Notes: a model not told the origin generated them from the sequence alone. A DNA stretch of 64,000 bases from Streptomyces mexicanus (GCF_902506575.1 NZ_LR732544.1:5144806-5208805); one strand, 5' to 3'; numbered from the stretch's first letter, positions 34,542 through 42,807 are shown. Translations and numbers: made by a program.

Positions 34542-35129
34542 ATGACCCGCGTGATCGCCGGCCGGGCCGGCGGACGCCGCCTGGCCGTCCCGCCAGGGAG
34601 CGGCACCCGACCCACCTCCGACCGGGCGCGGGAAGGGTTGTTCTCCACCTGGCAGTCCCTCCTCGGCGGCCCCCTGGACGGCGAACGCGTCCTCGACCTG
34701 TACGCCGGCTCGGGCGCCGTGGGCCTGGAGGCCCTCTCCCGCGGCGCCGGGCACACCCTGCTCGTGGAAGCCGACGCACGGGCGGCCCGCACGGTCCGGG
34801 AGAACGTGCGCAGCCTGGGCCTGCCCGGGGCCGAGGTCAGGGCCGGCAAGGCCGAGCAGGTGCTGCGCACAGCGCCGCCGCAGGAGCCGTACGACATCGT
34901 CTTCCTCGACCCGCCGTACGCCGTCTCGGACGACGATCTTCGGGAGATTCTGCTCACACTCCGCTCTGAGGGGTGGCTCGCCGAAGAAGCCCTCGTCACC
35001 GTGGAGCGCAGCACCAGAGGCGGGGAATTCCGGTGGCCGGAGGGCTTTGAGGCACTGCGGGCCCGGCGCTACGGCGAAGGAACCTTTTGGTACGGTCGCG
35101 CCGCCTCTACGTGCGAAGACGCACGATGA
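34542..35129 (+). CDS. rsmD: 16S rRNA (guanine-966-N2)-methyltransferase
   Basis: A 195-residue RsmD that methylates G966 of 16S rRNA. The start MTRVIAGRAGGRRLAVPPG, the TRPTSDRAREGLFSTW segment, the AdoMet-binding VLDLYAGSGAVGLEALSRGA and the catalytic DIVFLDPPYA (D/N-PPY motif) are clear. ATG 34542 is preferred over GTG 34512 because the family starts there and AAGGATTCGAGG lies upstream. The coaD start follows 26 bases after its stop, the usual rsmD-coaD arrangement. Confidence 0.93.
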   Translation: MTRVIAGRAGGRRLAVPPGSGTRPTSDRAREGLFSTWQSLLGGPLDGERVLDLYAGSGAVGLEALSRGAGHTLLVEADARAARTVRENVRSLGLPGAEVRAGKAEQVLRTAPPQEPYDIVFLDPPYAVSDDDLREILLTLRSEGWLAEEALVTVERSTRGGEFRWPEGFEALRARRYGEGTFWYGRAASTCEDAR

Positions 35130-35155
35130 CCGGACCGGAGAGCGAGGGATCACAA

Positions 35156-35635
35156 GTGCGCCGCGCCGTCTGTCCCGGGTCGTTCGACCCGATCACCAAC
35201 GGACATCTCGACATCATTGCCCGCGCCTCCCGCCTGTACGACGAGGTCTACGTGGCGGTGATGATCAACCAGTCCAAGAAGGGCCTGTTCGAGATCGAGG
35301 AGCGCATCGACCTCATCCGGCAGGTCACCGCCGACTACGGCAACGTCCGCGTCGAGTCCTTCCACGGCCTGCTCGTCGACTTCTGCAAGCAGCGCGACAT
35401 CCCCGCCATCGTCAAGGGCCTGCGCGCCGTCAGCGACTTCGACTACGAGCTGCAGATGGCCCAGATGAACAACGGCCTCTCCGGCGTCGAGACGCTCTTC
35501 GTGCCCACCAACCCCACCTACAGCTTCCTGTCGTCCTCCCTGGTCAAGGAGGTCGCCGCATGGGGCGGCGACGTCTCCCACCTGGTGCCGCCGCAGGTCC
35601 TGGACGCGCTGACCCGCCGGCTGCGGAAGGACTGA
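35156..35635 (+). CDS. coaD: Phosphopantetheine adenylyltransferase
   Basis: A 159-residue nucleotidyltransferase for the penultimate step of coenzyme A synthesis. The N-terminal RRAVCPGSFDPITNGHLDII carries the T/HxGH motif (TNGH). The C-terminal VPTNPTYSFLSSSLVKEVA includes the ISSS-type ATP loop. GTG 35156 gives the typical family length and has GAGGGAT upstream; an in-frame ATG at 35126 would add 10 residues. Confidence 0.95.
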   Translation: MRRAVCPGSFDPITNGHLDIIARASRLYDEVYVAVMINQSKKGLFEIEERIDLIRQVTADYGNVRVESFHGLLVDFCKQRDIPAIVKGLRAVSDFDYELQMAQMNNGLSGVETLFVPTNPTYSFLSSSLVKEVAAWGGDVSHLVPPQVLDALTRRLRKD

Positions 35636-35756
35636 GGCGGCGCCGGGGGAGCGGCGAGCCCCTGACAGTCCGTCACCCGGTGTCCGGCGCACGTCCCATG
35701 GTCGTACAGTCGTCCCGTCCGTCTCCAACACCTCGGCAGGGAGTGGCGAGCACACC

Positions 35757-36893
35757 GTGGACGTGCAGAAGAAGCTCGACGAGATCGTGGCCACGGTCTC
35801 CGGCGCCCGGTCCATGCCCATGTCGGCCTCGTGCGTGGTCAACCGGGCCGAACTGCTCGCGCTGCTGGAGGAGGTCCGCCAGGCGCTGCCCGGCTCCCTC
35901 GCCCAGGCCCAGGAGCTGATCGGCGACCGCGAGCAGATGGTCGAGGAGGCCCGGCGCGAGGCCGAGCGGATCATCGAGTCCGCGCACGCCGAGCGCGGCT
36001 CGCTGATCTCCGACACCGAGATCGCCCGCCGTGCCCAGGCCGAGGCCGACCGGATCCTCGCCGAGGCCCGCAAGGAGGCCGAGGAGATCCGCGCCGAGGC
36101 CGACGCCTACGTCGACTCCAAGCTCGCCAACTTCGAGGTCGTCCTCACCAAGACCCTCGGCTCGGTCGGCCGCGGCCGGGAGAAGCTGCTCGGCACCGGA
36201 CCCGGTCTCGACGAGGACGGCTACGCGGACGAGGACGCCCCCGAGCGCAGCCACGACCCGGAGACCCTGCGGCGCGACGCCGACGCCTACGTCGACGCCA
36301 AGCTGGGCGCCTTCGAGGCGGTCCTGGCCAAGACCCTGGAGGCCGTCGGCCGGGGCCGGCAGAAGCTGCACGGGCGCATCGCCACCGACGACCTCGGCGC
36401 CCTCGCCGACGACACCACCACCGTGCAGCATTCCAGCGACGCCGACTACCTCGCCGACCTCGCGGCCCTCGCCGACGCCCCGGCGGCCCCGGTGACCCGG
36501 CGCGCCGAGGTGCCCGCCCCGCCGCAGCAGCCGCCCTACGAGCCGCAGCCGGCCTACGGCTACCCGCAGCCCGTGGCGCAGACCGACCCGTACGGCTATC
36601 CGCAGGGCTACGGTCAGCAGCCGGACCCGTACGGCTACCCGCAGCAGGCCGACCCGTACGCCGCCGCCCCCGGCTACGCCCCGGCGGACGGCACCGCTTA
36701 CCAGGGCTACGACACCGGGCAGCAGCCGCCCGTCTACGACCCGCACCAGCCCCACCAGCCCCAGCAGGCGCAGCAGGAGCCCCGGACGGAACAGCCCCGG
36801 CAGGGATACGCGCTGGACGAGACCAGCCTGTTCGACACCAGCATGATCAGCGCCGAGCAGCTGCGGGCCTACGAGCAGGGCCGCGGCCTGTAG
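35757..36893 (+). CDS. DivIVA-like coiled-coil protein with Pro/Tyr/Gln-rich tail
   Basis: A 378-residue protein. Residues 1-110 form a coiled coil like the ATP-synthase b subunit or DivIVA (DVQKKLDEIVATVSGARSMP, EEARREAERIIESAHAE, AEADRILAEARKEAEEI). Two copies of a 33-residue module follow: DAYVDSKLANFEVVLTKTL...GRGREKLLG (about 115-148) and DAYVDAKLGAFEAVLAKTL...GRGRQKLHG (about 175-208). The rest is disordered and rich in DPYGYPQQ-type repeats, ending in DETSLFDTSMISAEQLR. A scaffold or cell-wall/division role is likely but unproven. It lies between coaD and the DUF177-rpmF-rnc genes. GTG start. Confidence 0.8.
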   Translation: MDVQKKLDEIVATVSGARSMPMSASCVVNRAELLALLEEVRQALPGSLAQAQELIGDREQMVEEARREAERIIESAHAERGSLISDTEIARRAQAEADRILAEARKEAEEIRAEADAYVDSKLANFEVVLTKTLGSVGRGREKLLGTGPGLDEDGYADEDAPERSHDPETLRRDADAYVDAKLGAFEAVLAKTLEAVGRGRQKLHGRIATDDLGALADDTTTVQHSSDADYLADLAALADAPAAPVTRRAEVPAPPQQPPYEPQPAYGYPQPVAQTDPYGYPQGYGQQPDPYGYPQQADPYAAAPGYAPADGTAYQGYDTGQQPPVYDPHQPHQPQQAQQEPRTEQPRQGYALDETSLFDTSMISAEQLRAYEQGRGL

Positions 36894-36927
36894 GGAGCGC
36901 CGTCGCCCCGGGCACGACGGCCCCGGA

Positions 36928-36957
36928 TTGGGCCGGGAGCGAAAGGTCCAGTATCCT
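36928..36957 (+). promoter_or_regulatory. Candidate promoter of the DUF177-rpmF-rnc operon
   Basis: TTGGGC (36928-36933), an 18-base spacer, TATCCT (36952-36957), about 92 bases upstream of the DUF177 gene. Confidence 0.4.
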
Positions 36958-37048
36958 GGCTGTTCGGTCGCGAGTACGTCCGCGATCAGCGCTGCCCGGG
37001 CGACACCGCCGGCGGCGTCCCTCACGAGTTCGGAAACCGAAAGCAGGA

Positions 37049-37693
37049 ATGGCTCACAACGCCCGCCTCGACCACCGCAACCCTCTCGTGCTCGACACGC
37101 ACGAGCTGGGACGGCGGCCCGGCGCGCTGCAGCGCCTGACCCGCACGGTCCCCGCTCCCAAGGACTTCGGTCTCAAGGGAGTGATCGGAGTGCCGGAAGG
37201 CGCCCCGGTCGAACTCGACGTCCGGCTCGAGTCGGTCATGGAAGGTGTCCTGGTGACAGGGACCGCCCGTGCACGGGCCGAGGGGGAGTGCGTAAGGTGT
37301 CTGGAGCCGCTTCAGCTCGACGTCGAAGCGGACTTCCAGGAGATGTTCTCGTACCCTGACGCCGACGACCGGGGCCGCGTGATCGCGGAACCGGGCGACG
37401 ACGCCGAGGACGACGAGGACAGGCTCTTTGTCGAGGACGGTCTGATCGACCTCGAACCTCTGCTGCGGGATGCGGTGGTGCTCGCACTGCCGATGCAGCC
37501 GGTGTGCCAGGAAGACTGCCCGGGTCTGTGCTCCGAGTGCGGAGCACGGCTCGCGGACGACCCGGACCACCACCACGACGCCGTCGACATCCGTTGGGCG
37601 GCTTTGCAGGGACTCGCCGGCACCATCAGGGACGGCGAGAAGGACGAGATCAGCGGCGCCGATGCGGGCGCCGACGAGAAGCAGGAGAAGTAG
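37049..37693 (+). CDS. YceD/DUF177 family protein (23S rRNA accumulation factor)
   Basis: A 214-residue DUF177 (YceD) protein; relatives help 23S rRNA maturation and are nearly always upstream of rpmF, as here. Features are the N-terminal LDHRNPLVLDTHELGRRPGA, ARARAEGECVRCLEPLQLDV (first CxxC) and QPVCQEDCPGLCSECGARL (Cys cluster), an acidic stretch DDAEDDEDRLFVEDG, and a charged C-terminus. The cysteines may bind zinc. rpmF starts 2 bases after its stop. Confidence 0.88.
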   Translation: MAHNARLDHRNPLVLDTHELGRRPGALQRLTRTVPAPKDFGLKGVIGVPEGAPVELDVRLESVMEGVLVTGTARARAEGECVRCLEPLQLDVEADFQEMFSYPDADDRGRVIAEPGDDAEDDEDRLFVEDGLIDLEPLLRDAVVLALPMQPVCQEDCPGLCSECGARLADDPDHHHDAVDIRWAALQGLAGTIRDGEKDEISGADAGADEKQEK

Positions 37694-37695
37694 CC

Positions 37696-37869
37696 GTGGC
37701 CGTTCCGAAGCGGAAGATGTCGCGCAGCAACACGCGCCACCGCCGGTCGCAGTGGAAGGCTGCGGTCCCCACCCTGGTTGCGTGCGAGCGCTGCCACGAG
37801 CCCAAGCAGCAGCACATCGCGTGCCCGTCGTGCGGCACCTACAACAAGCGCCAGGTCCTCGAGGTCTGA
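37696..37869 (+). CDS. rpmF: Ribosomal protein bL32
   Basis: A 57-residue large-subunit protein: AVPKRKMSRSNTRHRRSQWK, then VACERCHEPKQQHIACPSCG with two CxxC pairs for zinc, and TYNKRQVLEV. GTG 37696 has AGGAG 9 bases upstream inside the DUF177 end. It is followed 19 bases later by rnc, the classic DUF177-rpmF-rnc arrangement. Confidence 0.96.
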   Translation: MAVPKRKMSRSNTRHRRSQWKAAVPTLVACERCHEPKQQHIACPSCGTYNKRQVLEV

Positions 37870-37888
37870 GCGGCTGGTGAGAGGCACC

Positions 37889-38698
37889 GTGTCCACGGCG
37901 AAGAAGAACTCTTCCCGCGCGAGCGGGAGTGGCCCAGCGGACAACAACGCCTCGTCCCACACGCTTCTGGAAGGGCGGCTCGGCTACCAGGTCGAGTCCG
38001 CCCTTCTGGTGCGAGCGCTGACCCACCGTTCCTACGCGTACGAGAACGGCGGTCTGCCGACGAACGAGCGGCTGGAGTTCCTCGGTGACTCCGTCCTCGG
38101 TCTCGTCGTCACGGACACGCTGTACCGCACCCACCCCGACCTGCCCGAGGGCCAGCTGGCCAAGCTGCGGGCCGCGGTGGTCAACTCGCGTGCGCTGGCG
38201 GAAGTGGGCCGCGGGCTCGACCTGGGGTCCTTCATCCGGCTCGGCCGCGGTGAAGAGGGCACGGGCGGCCGGGACAAGGCATCGATCCTCGCCGACACCC
38301 TGGAAGCGGTGATCGGCGCGGTCTATCTCGACCAGGGTCTGGAAGCGGCCTCCGAACTGGTGCACCGCCTGTTCGACCCGCTGATCGAGAAGTCCTCCAA
38401 CCTCGGTGCCGGCCTGGACTGGAAGACCAGTCTGCAGGAGCTGACCGCGACCGAAGGGCTCGGCGTTCCCGAGTACCTGGTCACGGAGACCGGCCCCGAC
38501 CACGAGAAGACCTTCACTGCTGCCGCCCGCGTCGGAGGCGTCTCGTACGGCACCGGCACCGGCCGCAGCAAGAAGGAGGCGGAGCAGCAGGCCGCCGAGT
38601 CCGCCTGGCGGGCCATCCGGGCCGCCGCGGACGAGCGTGCCCGGGCGGCCGGTGAGGCCGCCGCCAAGGACGGCGACCCGTCGTCCGCCACCGCCTGA
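37889..38698 (+). CDS. rnc: Ribonuclease III
   Basis: A 269-residue RNase III that cleaves double-stranded RNA in rRNA and mRNA processing; in S. coelicolor it is AbsB, a global regulator of antibiotic production. The endonuclease signature NERLEFLGDSVLGLVVTD (about 51-68) carries the catalytic acidic residues. ADTLEAVIGAVYLDQG follows, then the C-terminal dsRNA-binding domain (DWKTSLQELTATEGLGVPEY, TGTGRSKKEAEQQAAESAW). The start is GTG 37889; a GTG at 37877 is also in frame. Confidence 0.95.
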   Translation: MSTAKKNSSRASGSGPADNNASSHTLLEGRLGYQVESALLVRALTHRSYAYENGGLPTNERLEFLGDSVLGLVVTDTLYRTHPDLPEGQLAKLRAAVVNSRALAEVGRGLDLGSFIRLGRGEEGTGGRDKASILADTLEAVIGAVYLDQGLEAASELVHRLFDPLIEKSSNLGAGLDWKTSLQELTATEGLGVPEYLVTETGPDHEKTFTAAARVGGVSYGTGTGRSKKEAEQQAAESAWRAIRAAADERARAAGEAAAKDGDPSSATA

Positions 38699-38737
38699 GA
38701 CAACCGCACACGCAGCACCAGCACCACCAGCAGTACC

Positions 38738-38782
38738 CGAGCGCCCGTACCCGAGCCCCGCGGCTCAGGTGCGGGCGCTCGG
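38738..38782 (+). terminator. Nested hairpin after rnc
   Basis: CCGAGCGCCCG and CGGGCGCTCGG pair around an inner GAGCC/GGCTC stem, between rnc and mutM. It may attenuate rather than end transcription. Confidence 0.6.
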
Positions 38783-38867
38783 ACCGTCCACCAGACCCGG
38801 TGGCCCGTACGGCCCGGCCCCTCACGGTCCGGCCGTGGGGGCCGCACGGTCCCCACGGGGGTTTGCG

Positions 38868-39728
38868 ATGCCCGAGTTGCCCGAGGTCGAGGTCGTCCGG
38901 CGGGGCCTGGAGCGATGGGTCGCCCATCGCTCGGTCACCGACGCCGAGGTGCTGCACCCGCGCGCGGTACGCCGCCACCTGGCCGGACCCGACGACTTCA
39001 CCCAGCGCCTGAAGGGCCGGCACATCGGCACGCCCAGCCGGCGCGGCAAGTACCTGTGGCTGCCGCTGGAGGAGTCCAACGAGTCGGTCCTCGCCCACCT
39101 CGGTATGAGCGGCCAGCTGCTGGTGCAACCGCACGAGGCGCCCGACGAGAAGCACCTGCGGGTGCGCATCCGCTTCGCCGACGCGCTCGGCACCGAACTG
39201 CGCTTCGTCGACCAGCGCACCTTCGGCGGCCTGTCGCTGCACGACAACACCCCCGAGGGCCTGCCCGACGTCATCGCGCACATCTCCCGCGACCCGCTCG
39301 ATCCGCTGTTCGACGAGGACGCCTTCCACCGGGCGCTGCGCCGCAAGCGCACCACCATCAAGCGGGCCCTGCTCGACCAGTCGCTGATCAGCGGCGTCGG
39401 CAACATCTACGCCGACGAGGCGCTGTGGCGGGCGCGCATCCACTACGAGCGCCCCACGGCCGGCTTCACCCGCCCGCGCACGGCCGACCTGCTCACCCAC
39501 ATCCGGGACGTGATGAACGAGGCCCTCGCCGTCGGCGGCACCAGCTTCGACAGCCTCTACGTCAACGTCAACGGCGAGTCCGGCTACTTCGACCGGTCCC
39601 TGGACGCCTACGGCCGCGAGGGCCTGCCCTGCCGCCGCTGCGGCACGCCGATACGCCGCCGGCCCTGGATGAACCGCTCCAGCTACTTCTGCCCGAAGTG
39701 TCAGCGGGCCCCGCGCGCGGCGTCGTAA
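38868..39728 (+). CDS. mutM: Formamidopyrimidine-DNA glycosylase
   Basis: A 286-residue base-excision-repair glycosylase/AP lyase acting on 8-oxoguanine and Fapy lesions. After Met removal the catalytic Pro2 and Glu3 lead PELPEVEVVRRGLERWV. The beta-hairpin lysine is in PSRRGKYLWLPL, GHLGMSG-like AHLGMSGQLLV follows, and the helix-two-turns-helix is LISGVGNIYADEALW. The C-terminal zinc finger is CRRCGTPIRR...YFCPKCQ. ATG 38868; the longer in-frame reading from 38637 crosses the rnc end and hairpin. It overlaps the convergent HxlR gene by 28 bases. Confidence 0.95.
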   Translation: MPELPEVEVVRRGLERWVAHRSVTDAEVLHPRAVRRHLAGPDDFTQRLKGRHIGTPSRRGKYLWLPLEESNESVLAHLGMSGQLLVQPHEAPDEKHLRVRIRFADALGTELRFVDQRTFGGLSLHDNTPEGLPDVIAHISRDPLDPLFDEDAFHRALRRKRTTIKRALLDQSLISGVGNIYADEALWRARIHYERPTAGFTRPRTADLLTHIRDVMNEALAVGGTSFDSLYVNVNGESGYFDRSLDAYGREGLPCRRCGTPIRRRPWMNRSSYFCPKCQRAPRAAS

Positions 39729-40132
39729 CGCGCGCGGGCCGCCAGCACCTCGTCCATCCGGCCCTCCACGCACTGGATGAGGGCCAGCAGGCGCTCGGCG
39801 ACCTCGCGGCCGAGCGGGGTCAGCTCGTAGTCCACGCGGGGCGGGTTCGTCGGCTGGGCCTCGCGGTGCACCAGGCCGTCGCGCTCCAGCGCGTGCAGCG
39901 TCTGGGACAGCATCTTCTCGCTGACGCCGTCCACGCGGCGGCGCAGCTGGTTGAAGCGGAGCGAGCCCTCGTGCAGGGCGCCCAGGGTGAGCGCGCCCCA
40001 CCGTCCCGTGACGTGCTCCAGCGTGGTGCGCGACGGGCAGGCCCGGGCGAAGACGCTGTAGGGGAGGTCCGGGGCCGGGACATCCTGCGCGGGGAGGTCC
40101 TGCCGCGGGGTGCACTCCGGTGTGATGCTCAT
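39701..40132 (-). CDS. HxlR-family transcriptional regulator
   Basis: A 143-residue winged-helix protein of the HxlR (DUF24) family. The conserved Cys is in ARACPSRTTLEHVTGRWGAL (near 35). LRFNQLRRRVDGVSEKMLSQ and TLHALERDGLVHREA are the DNA-binding helices and wing, and RVDYELTPLGREVAERLLALI completes the domain. Many relatives sense thiol-reactive compounds through that Cys. ATG 40132 starts just before the domain's usual extension. Its target is unknown; no divergent partner gene is visible, and the upstream neighbour is the broken CAP gene. Confidence 0.85.
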   Translation of the reverse strand: MSITPECTPRQDLPAQDVPAPDLPYSVFARACPSRTTLEHVTGRWGALTLGALHEGSLRFNQLRRRVDGVSEKMLSQTLHALERDGLVHREAQPTNPPRVDYELTPLGREVAERLLALIQCVEGRMDEVLAARARYDAARGAR

Positions 40133-40217
40133 GACGGAAGCGTACGCGACCACAGCGCTGTCCGGCAGGAAGCGCTCACCGCCGGACGGGCAGCGGTGCA
40201 CAGGCGCGGACGCGGGC

Positions 40218-40760
40218 TCAGTAGCCGAAGTCCTGCGTCCACCACGGTCCGCCCGGGCCGTAGTGGACGCCGACGCCCAGGGTGGTGAAGTCGCAGTTGA
40301 GGATGTTGGCCCGGTGCCCGGGGCTGTGCATCCAGGCGTCCATCACCGCCGCCGGGTCGGCCTGGCCCCGGGCTATGTTCTCCCCGCCCAGGTCGGTGAT
40401 GCCGGCCCGGGCCGCCCGGTCCCACGGCGAGGCGCCGCTGGGGTCGGTGTGGTCGAAGAAGCCCTGGTCGGCCATGGCCCGGCTGAAGTCCTCGGCCAGC
40501 GAGGTCAGCGCGCCGCTCGCCGCCACCGGAGTGCAGCCCGCCTTCGCGCGCTCCTGGTTGACGAGGACGAGCACCTGCGCCTCGGCCGCCGTCTCGGAGG
40601 AGCCCGTCGCCGGGGGCCGGGTCCGGGGCGAGGCGGACGTGGCCGTGCCCGACGGCGGGCCGGCCGGGGTGGCGGCGGTCGTACCGGTCCCGGCGGGCGC
40701 GGGGGCCGGCCCGGGGCCGGCCGGGGGGGGGGGCGCGGGCGGGGGCGGGGCGGGGGCCGG
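40218..40760 (-). pseudogene. CAP/SCP-domain secreted protein, 3' part (split by assembly artefact)
   Basis: The last 130 residues or so are a complete CAP (SCP/PR1) domain: QVLVLVNQERAKAGCTPVAA, LTSLAEDFSRAMADQGFFDH, ENIARGQADPAAVMDAW and HSPGHRANILNCDFTTLGVG. Upstream is a Pro/Ala/Thr linker that degrades into homopolymer G/C runs, including 11 G at 40723-40733. The matching N-terminal part is at 41043-41563 on the same strand. I read both as one gene broken by adapter-derived sequence, so calling it a pseudogene reflects the assembly and not necessarily the organism. The inner boundary is approximate. Confidence 0.7.
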
Positions 40761-41042
40761 GGCGGGCGCCGAGGCCGGGGCGGCGGGGGGGGACGAGGGC
40801 GAGCGGCCCGCGCCGCGGCCCGCGCCGGGCGCGCCCGCCCCGCCCCCCCGCGCCCTGCCCGCCGGCGCCCCCCCCCCCCCCCCCACGCCCGCCCCGCGGG
40901 GACCCCTTAGAATGCACAGCTGCTAGGCATCACTAGAGACATGCGTGCTGCGTTGCGACTTTGTTGTTTTTCTGCGCAGCGGCCCCGCCAGACTCCACCC
41001 CGTAGGGGGCCGTCGGCGGCGTCAGATGGGTATAAGGGACAG
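40761..41042. other. Probable sequencing artefact: Nextera adapter read-through plus poly-G
   Basis: 41010-41042 matches the Illumina Nextera read-1 transposase adapter in 29 of 33 positions; the core reads cgtcagatgggtataaggga against the adapter's CGTCAGATGTGTATAAGAGA. On the minus strand the order is gene sequence, adapter, an index-like stretch, a P5-like stretch, an A-rich run (near 40963-40972) and then poly-G (17 C on the plus strand, 40868-40884). That is what a short-insert read gives on two-colour chemistry. The minus-strand translation contains LYPSDAADG and YTHLTPPT, typical adapter-derived peptides. Confidence 0.85.
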
Positions 41043-41563
41043 GCCCCGCCCTGCTCGCTGACGCCGTTCGACGGGGAACTCGCGGCCCGCACGCGGTCCG
41101 CGCCCCCGCCCGAGCCGCCCGGCGTGTGGTGGGGCAGCCCGGGGATCGCACCGCTGGTGACCGCGACCGTGCCGAGGGCGACCGCGGCCGAGACCCCGAG
41201 CAGACCGGTGCGCACCGGCGTGGCCGCCTTCCTCCTGCGGCGGCGCCGGGGCCCGGGCCGGCCGGCGCGGCCATAGCCCTCGGCCGGGAAGGAGACGGTG
41301 GCGGCAGTGCCCACGGGGTCCTCGCCCGTCGCGAAGAGGTACTCCTGGGCCCGTGCGGTGGCCTCGGCGTACAGGTCCGGGTTCAGGTACGGCGCGATGC
41401 CCCTGCGGTCGTCGATGCCCCCGAGGTCGTCCACGCCCCCGCGGGCGTCCGCGTGCGGGGCGTGAGGGACGTGGCCCTGTCCGTACGAGCCGTGCGCGTG
41501 CCGTGTCCCCGTGGCACGGTCCGTGGTGGCGCGGCCGGCGGCGGAGCGTCGGTGGCGTCCCAT
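41043..41563 (-). pseudogene. CAP/SCP-domain secreted protein, 5' part (split by assembly artefact)
   Basis: From ATG 41563 (GGGAGGAAGG upstream) the frame reads GRHRRSAAGRATTDRATGTR, then a disordered stretch, an acidic IAPYLNPDLYAEATARAQE segment, an Arg/Lys block and a membrane-signal-like helix (PVRTGLLGVSAAVALGTVAV). This is the usual N-terminus of streptomycete CAP-domain proteins. The frame runs into the adapter-like DNA at 41042 and ends there as a meaningful protein. The CAP domain itself is at 40218. Confidence 0.7.
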
Positions 41564-41731
41564 GTCCTGGCCTTCCTCCCCCTGGCGGTCGACGCGCTTC
41601 CTGAGCCGTCGCGACCAACCGGCCTCACTCGATCGAGTGAGTTTCATATGAGATTCATTGGCTCGGGACGGTACCGCATGACGCCCGGTGCGGAAGTGCC
41701 TGGAGAGACATTGCCCGGTTAGGTTGCCGTC

Positions 41732-42013
41732 ATGAGCGAGGATGTTCGACTGGTCGCCTGGGTGCGCGGACGCGTCCAGGGTGTGGGTTTCCGCTGGTTC
41801 ACGCGGGCGCGGGCGCTGGAGATCGGCGGCCTGAGCGGCTTTGCCCTCAACCTGGACGACGGGCGGGTGCAGGTCGTCGCGGAGGGCGCCCGGGAGGCCT
41901 GCGAGCGGCTTCTCGACTGGTTGAGGGACGGCGACACGCCCGGACGCGTCGACGGTGTCACCGAGATCTGGGACACACCGCGCGGCGGCTACGACGGCTT
42001 CGCCATCCGCTGA
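41732..42013 (+). CDS. acyP: Acylphosphatase
   Basis: A 93-residue acylphosphatase hydrolysing carboxyl-phosphate bonds. The catalytic loop GRVQGVGFRWFTRARALE contains the phosphate-binding Arg (near 23), and the catalytic Asn is in GFALNLDDGRVQVVAEG (near 41). The length is typical. ATG 41732. It is divergent from the CAP gene and lies upstream of smc, as I recall in S. coelicolor. Confidence 0.93.
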   Translation: MSEDVRLVAWVRGRVQGVGFRWFTRARALEIGGLSGFALNLDDGRVQVVAEGAREACERLLDWLRDGDTPGRVDGVTEIWDTPRGGYDGFAIR

Positions 42014-42391
42014 GCCCACCCCGCCCGCGTCCCGGCACGGCACCGTCCCGCCCCGCCGCGCACGCCCGCACCATGGAAAAGGAGCAGGTGACTGCCGATA
42101 AGCACTTGTCCTGGGCGACGGGAGACGGCAGGATGATCGCCACGCCCCGAGGGGCCCGCAGGAGCCGCCGCGCCACCATTTCCCGCGCGTGCGCCCCGGG
42201 ACACCCGTCGATACGGGGCGTGATCGTGTTGACCGTCAAACTTTTTGGTGAGACGCTGAAAGCCCGCGCACCTGAAGCTGTTTGGCATGGATGAACGGCA
42301 GCACAACTCAACAGTGCCAAGCACTGCGGGTGCGAATCCCTCACGACCCACACCGCATCGGTCGGTCACTCATTGTGGAGGACCATCCATC
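42014..42391. other. Intergenic region between acyP and the small coiled-coil gene
   Basis: 378 bases with no convincing gene. It has a moderately AT-rich patch (TTGACCGTCAAACTTTTTGG near 42229-42248) that may hold a promoter, and near 42330 a GGGTGCGAATCCC that mimics a tRNA T-arm but lacks the rest of a cloverleaf. GTGGAGG at 42376 is the ribosome site of the next gene. Confidence 0.4.
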
Positions 42392-42595
42392 ATGGCAAAG
42401 GCGCTTCTCGGTTACGTCGGCGGCTCCGACCCTCGACTCCTCGCCGAGATGCGACGGCTCCAGCAGCGCGTCCAGGACCTGGAAGCCGAACTCGTACGGA
42501 TCCAGGCGGAGAACGACGCGCTCGCGGCCGGCGCTTCTCGCGACAGGATCATGGAGCGTGTCGACGCACACCAGGCGGAGCCTGCGCTCACCTGA
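42392..42595 (+). CDS. Small coiled-coil protein of unknown function
   Basis: A 67-residue protein (AKALLGYVGGSDPRLLAEMR, RLQQRVQDLEAELVRIQAEN, DALAAGASRDRIMERVDAH). The centre is a strong heptad coiled coil, so it probably dimerises. A GGAGG lies 9 bases before ATG 42392, supporting this start over in-frame 42287. A textbook terminator follows, so it is a single-gene unit, probably well expressed. I believe it is conserved in Streptomyces but know no function. Confidence 0.75.
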   Translation: MAKALLGYVGGSDPRLLAEMRRLQQRVQDLEAELVRIQAENDALAAGASRDRIMERVDAHQAEPALT

Positions 42596-42660
42596 TCACT
42601 GCATCGCACCAACGACACAGTGGTTGGGCTGCCCGTCAACCGCTCAGTTCTCAGAGTTGC

Positions 42661-42690
42661 AAGGGACGCTTCGGCGTCCCTTCTTTCTTG
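42661..42690 (+). terminator. Intrinsic terminator with UUCG loop
   Basis: AAGGGACGC, TTCG, GCGTCCCTT, then TCTTTCTT: a 9-bp stem, extra-stable tetraloop and T-rich tail, unusually canonical for this genome. Confidence 0.93.
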
Positions 42691-42807
42691 CCCCACGCAC
42701 CCTTTCAGTTTCTTAACGTCTGGTGTGCCCTGCGGGGTCAGGCGCGAAACCGCGCGGTTGCGAGGCTTCGTGGAGTGCGGTAGGGGCGCCGGGTAGAGTG
42801 CGACGGC

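Noticed and set aside
41010..41042. Natural transposon end at the adapter-like site
   Set aside because: The match extends through the full read-1 primer region, not only the 19-bp Tn5 mosaic end, and is followed by P5-like and poly-G sequence, so sequencing library origin fits better.
40907..42043. Single 378-residue minus-strand protein spanning the CAP head and LYPSDAADG tail
   Set aside because: The upstream part runs antisense to acyP and the C-terminal part is adapter-derived; only 41043-41563 is credible.
42290..42370. tRNA-like sequence (GGGTGCGAATCCC T-arm) upstream of the small coiled-coil gene
   Set aside because: No acceptor or anticodon stem of proper size can be drawn around it.
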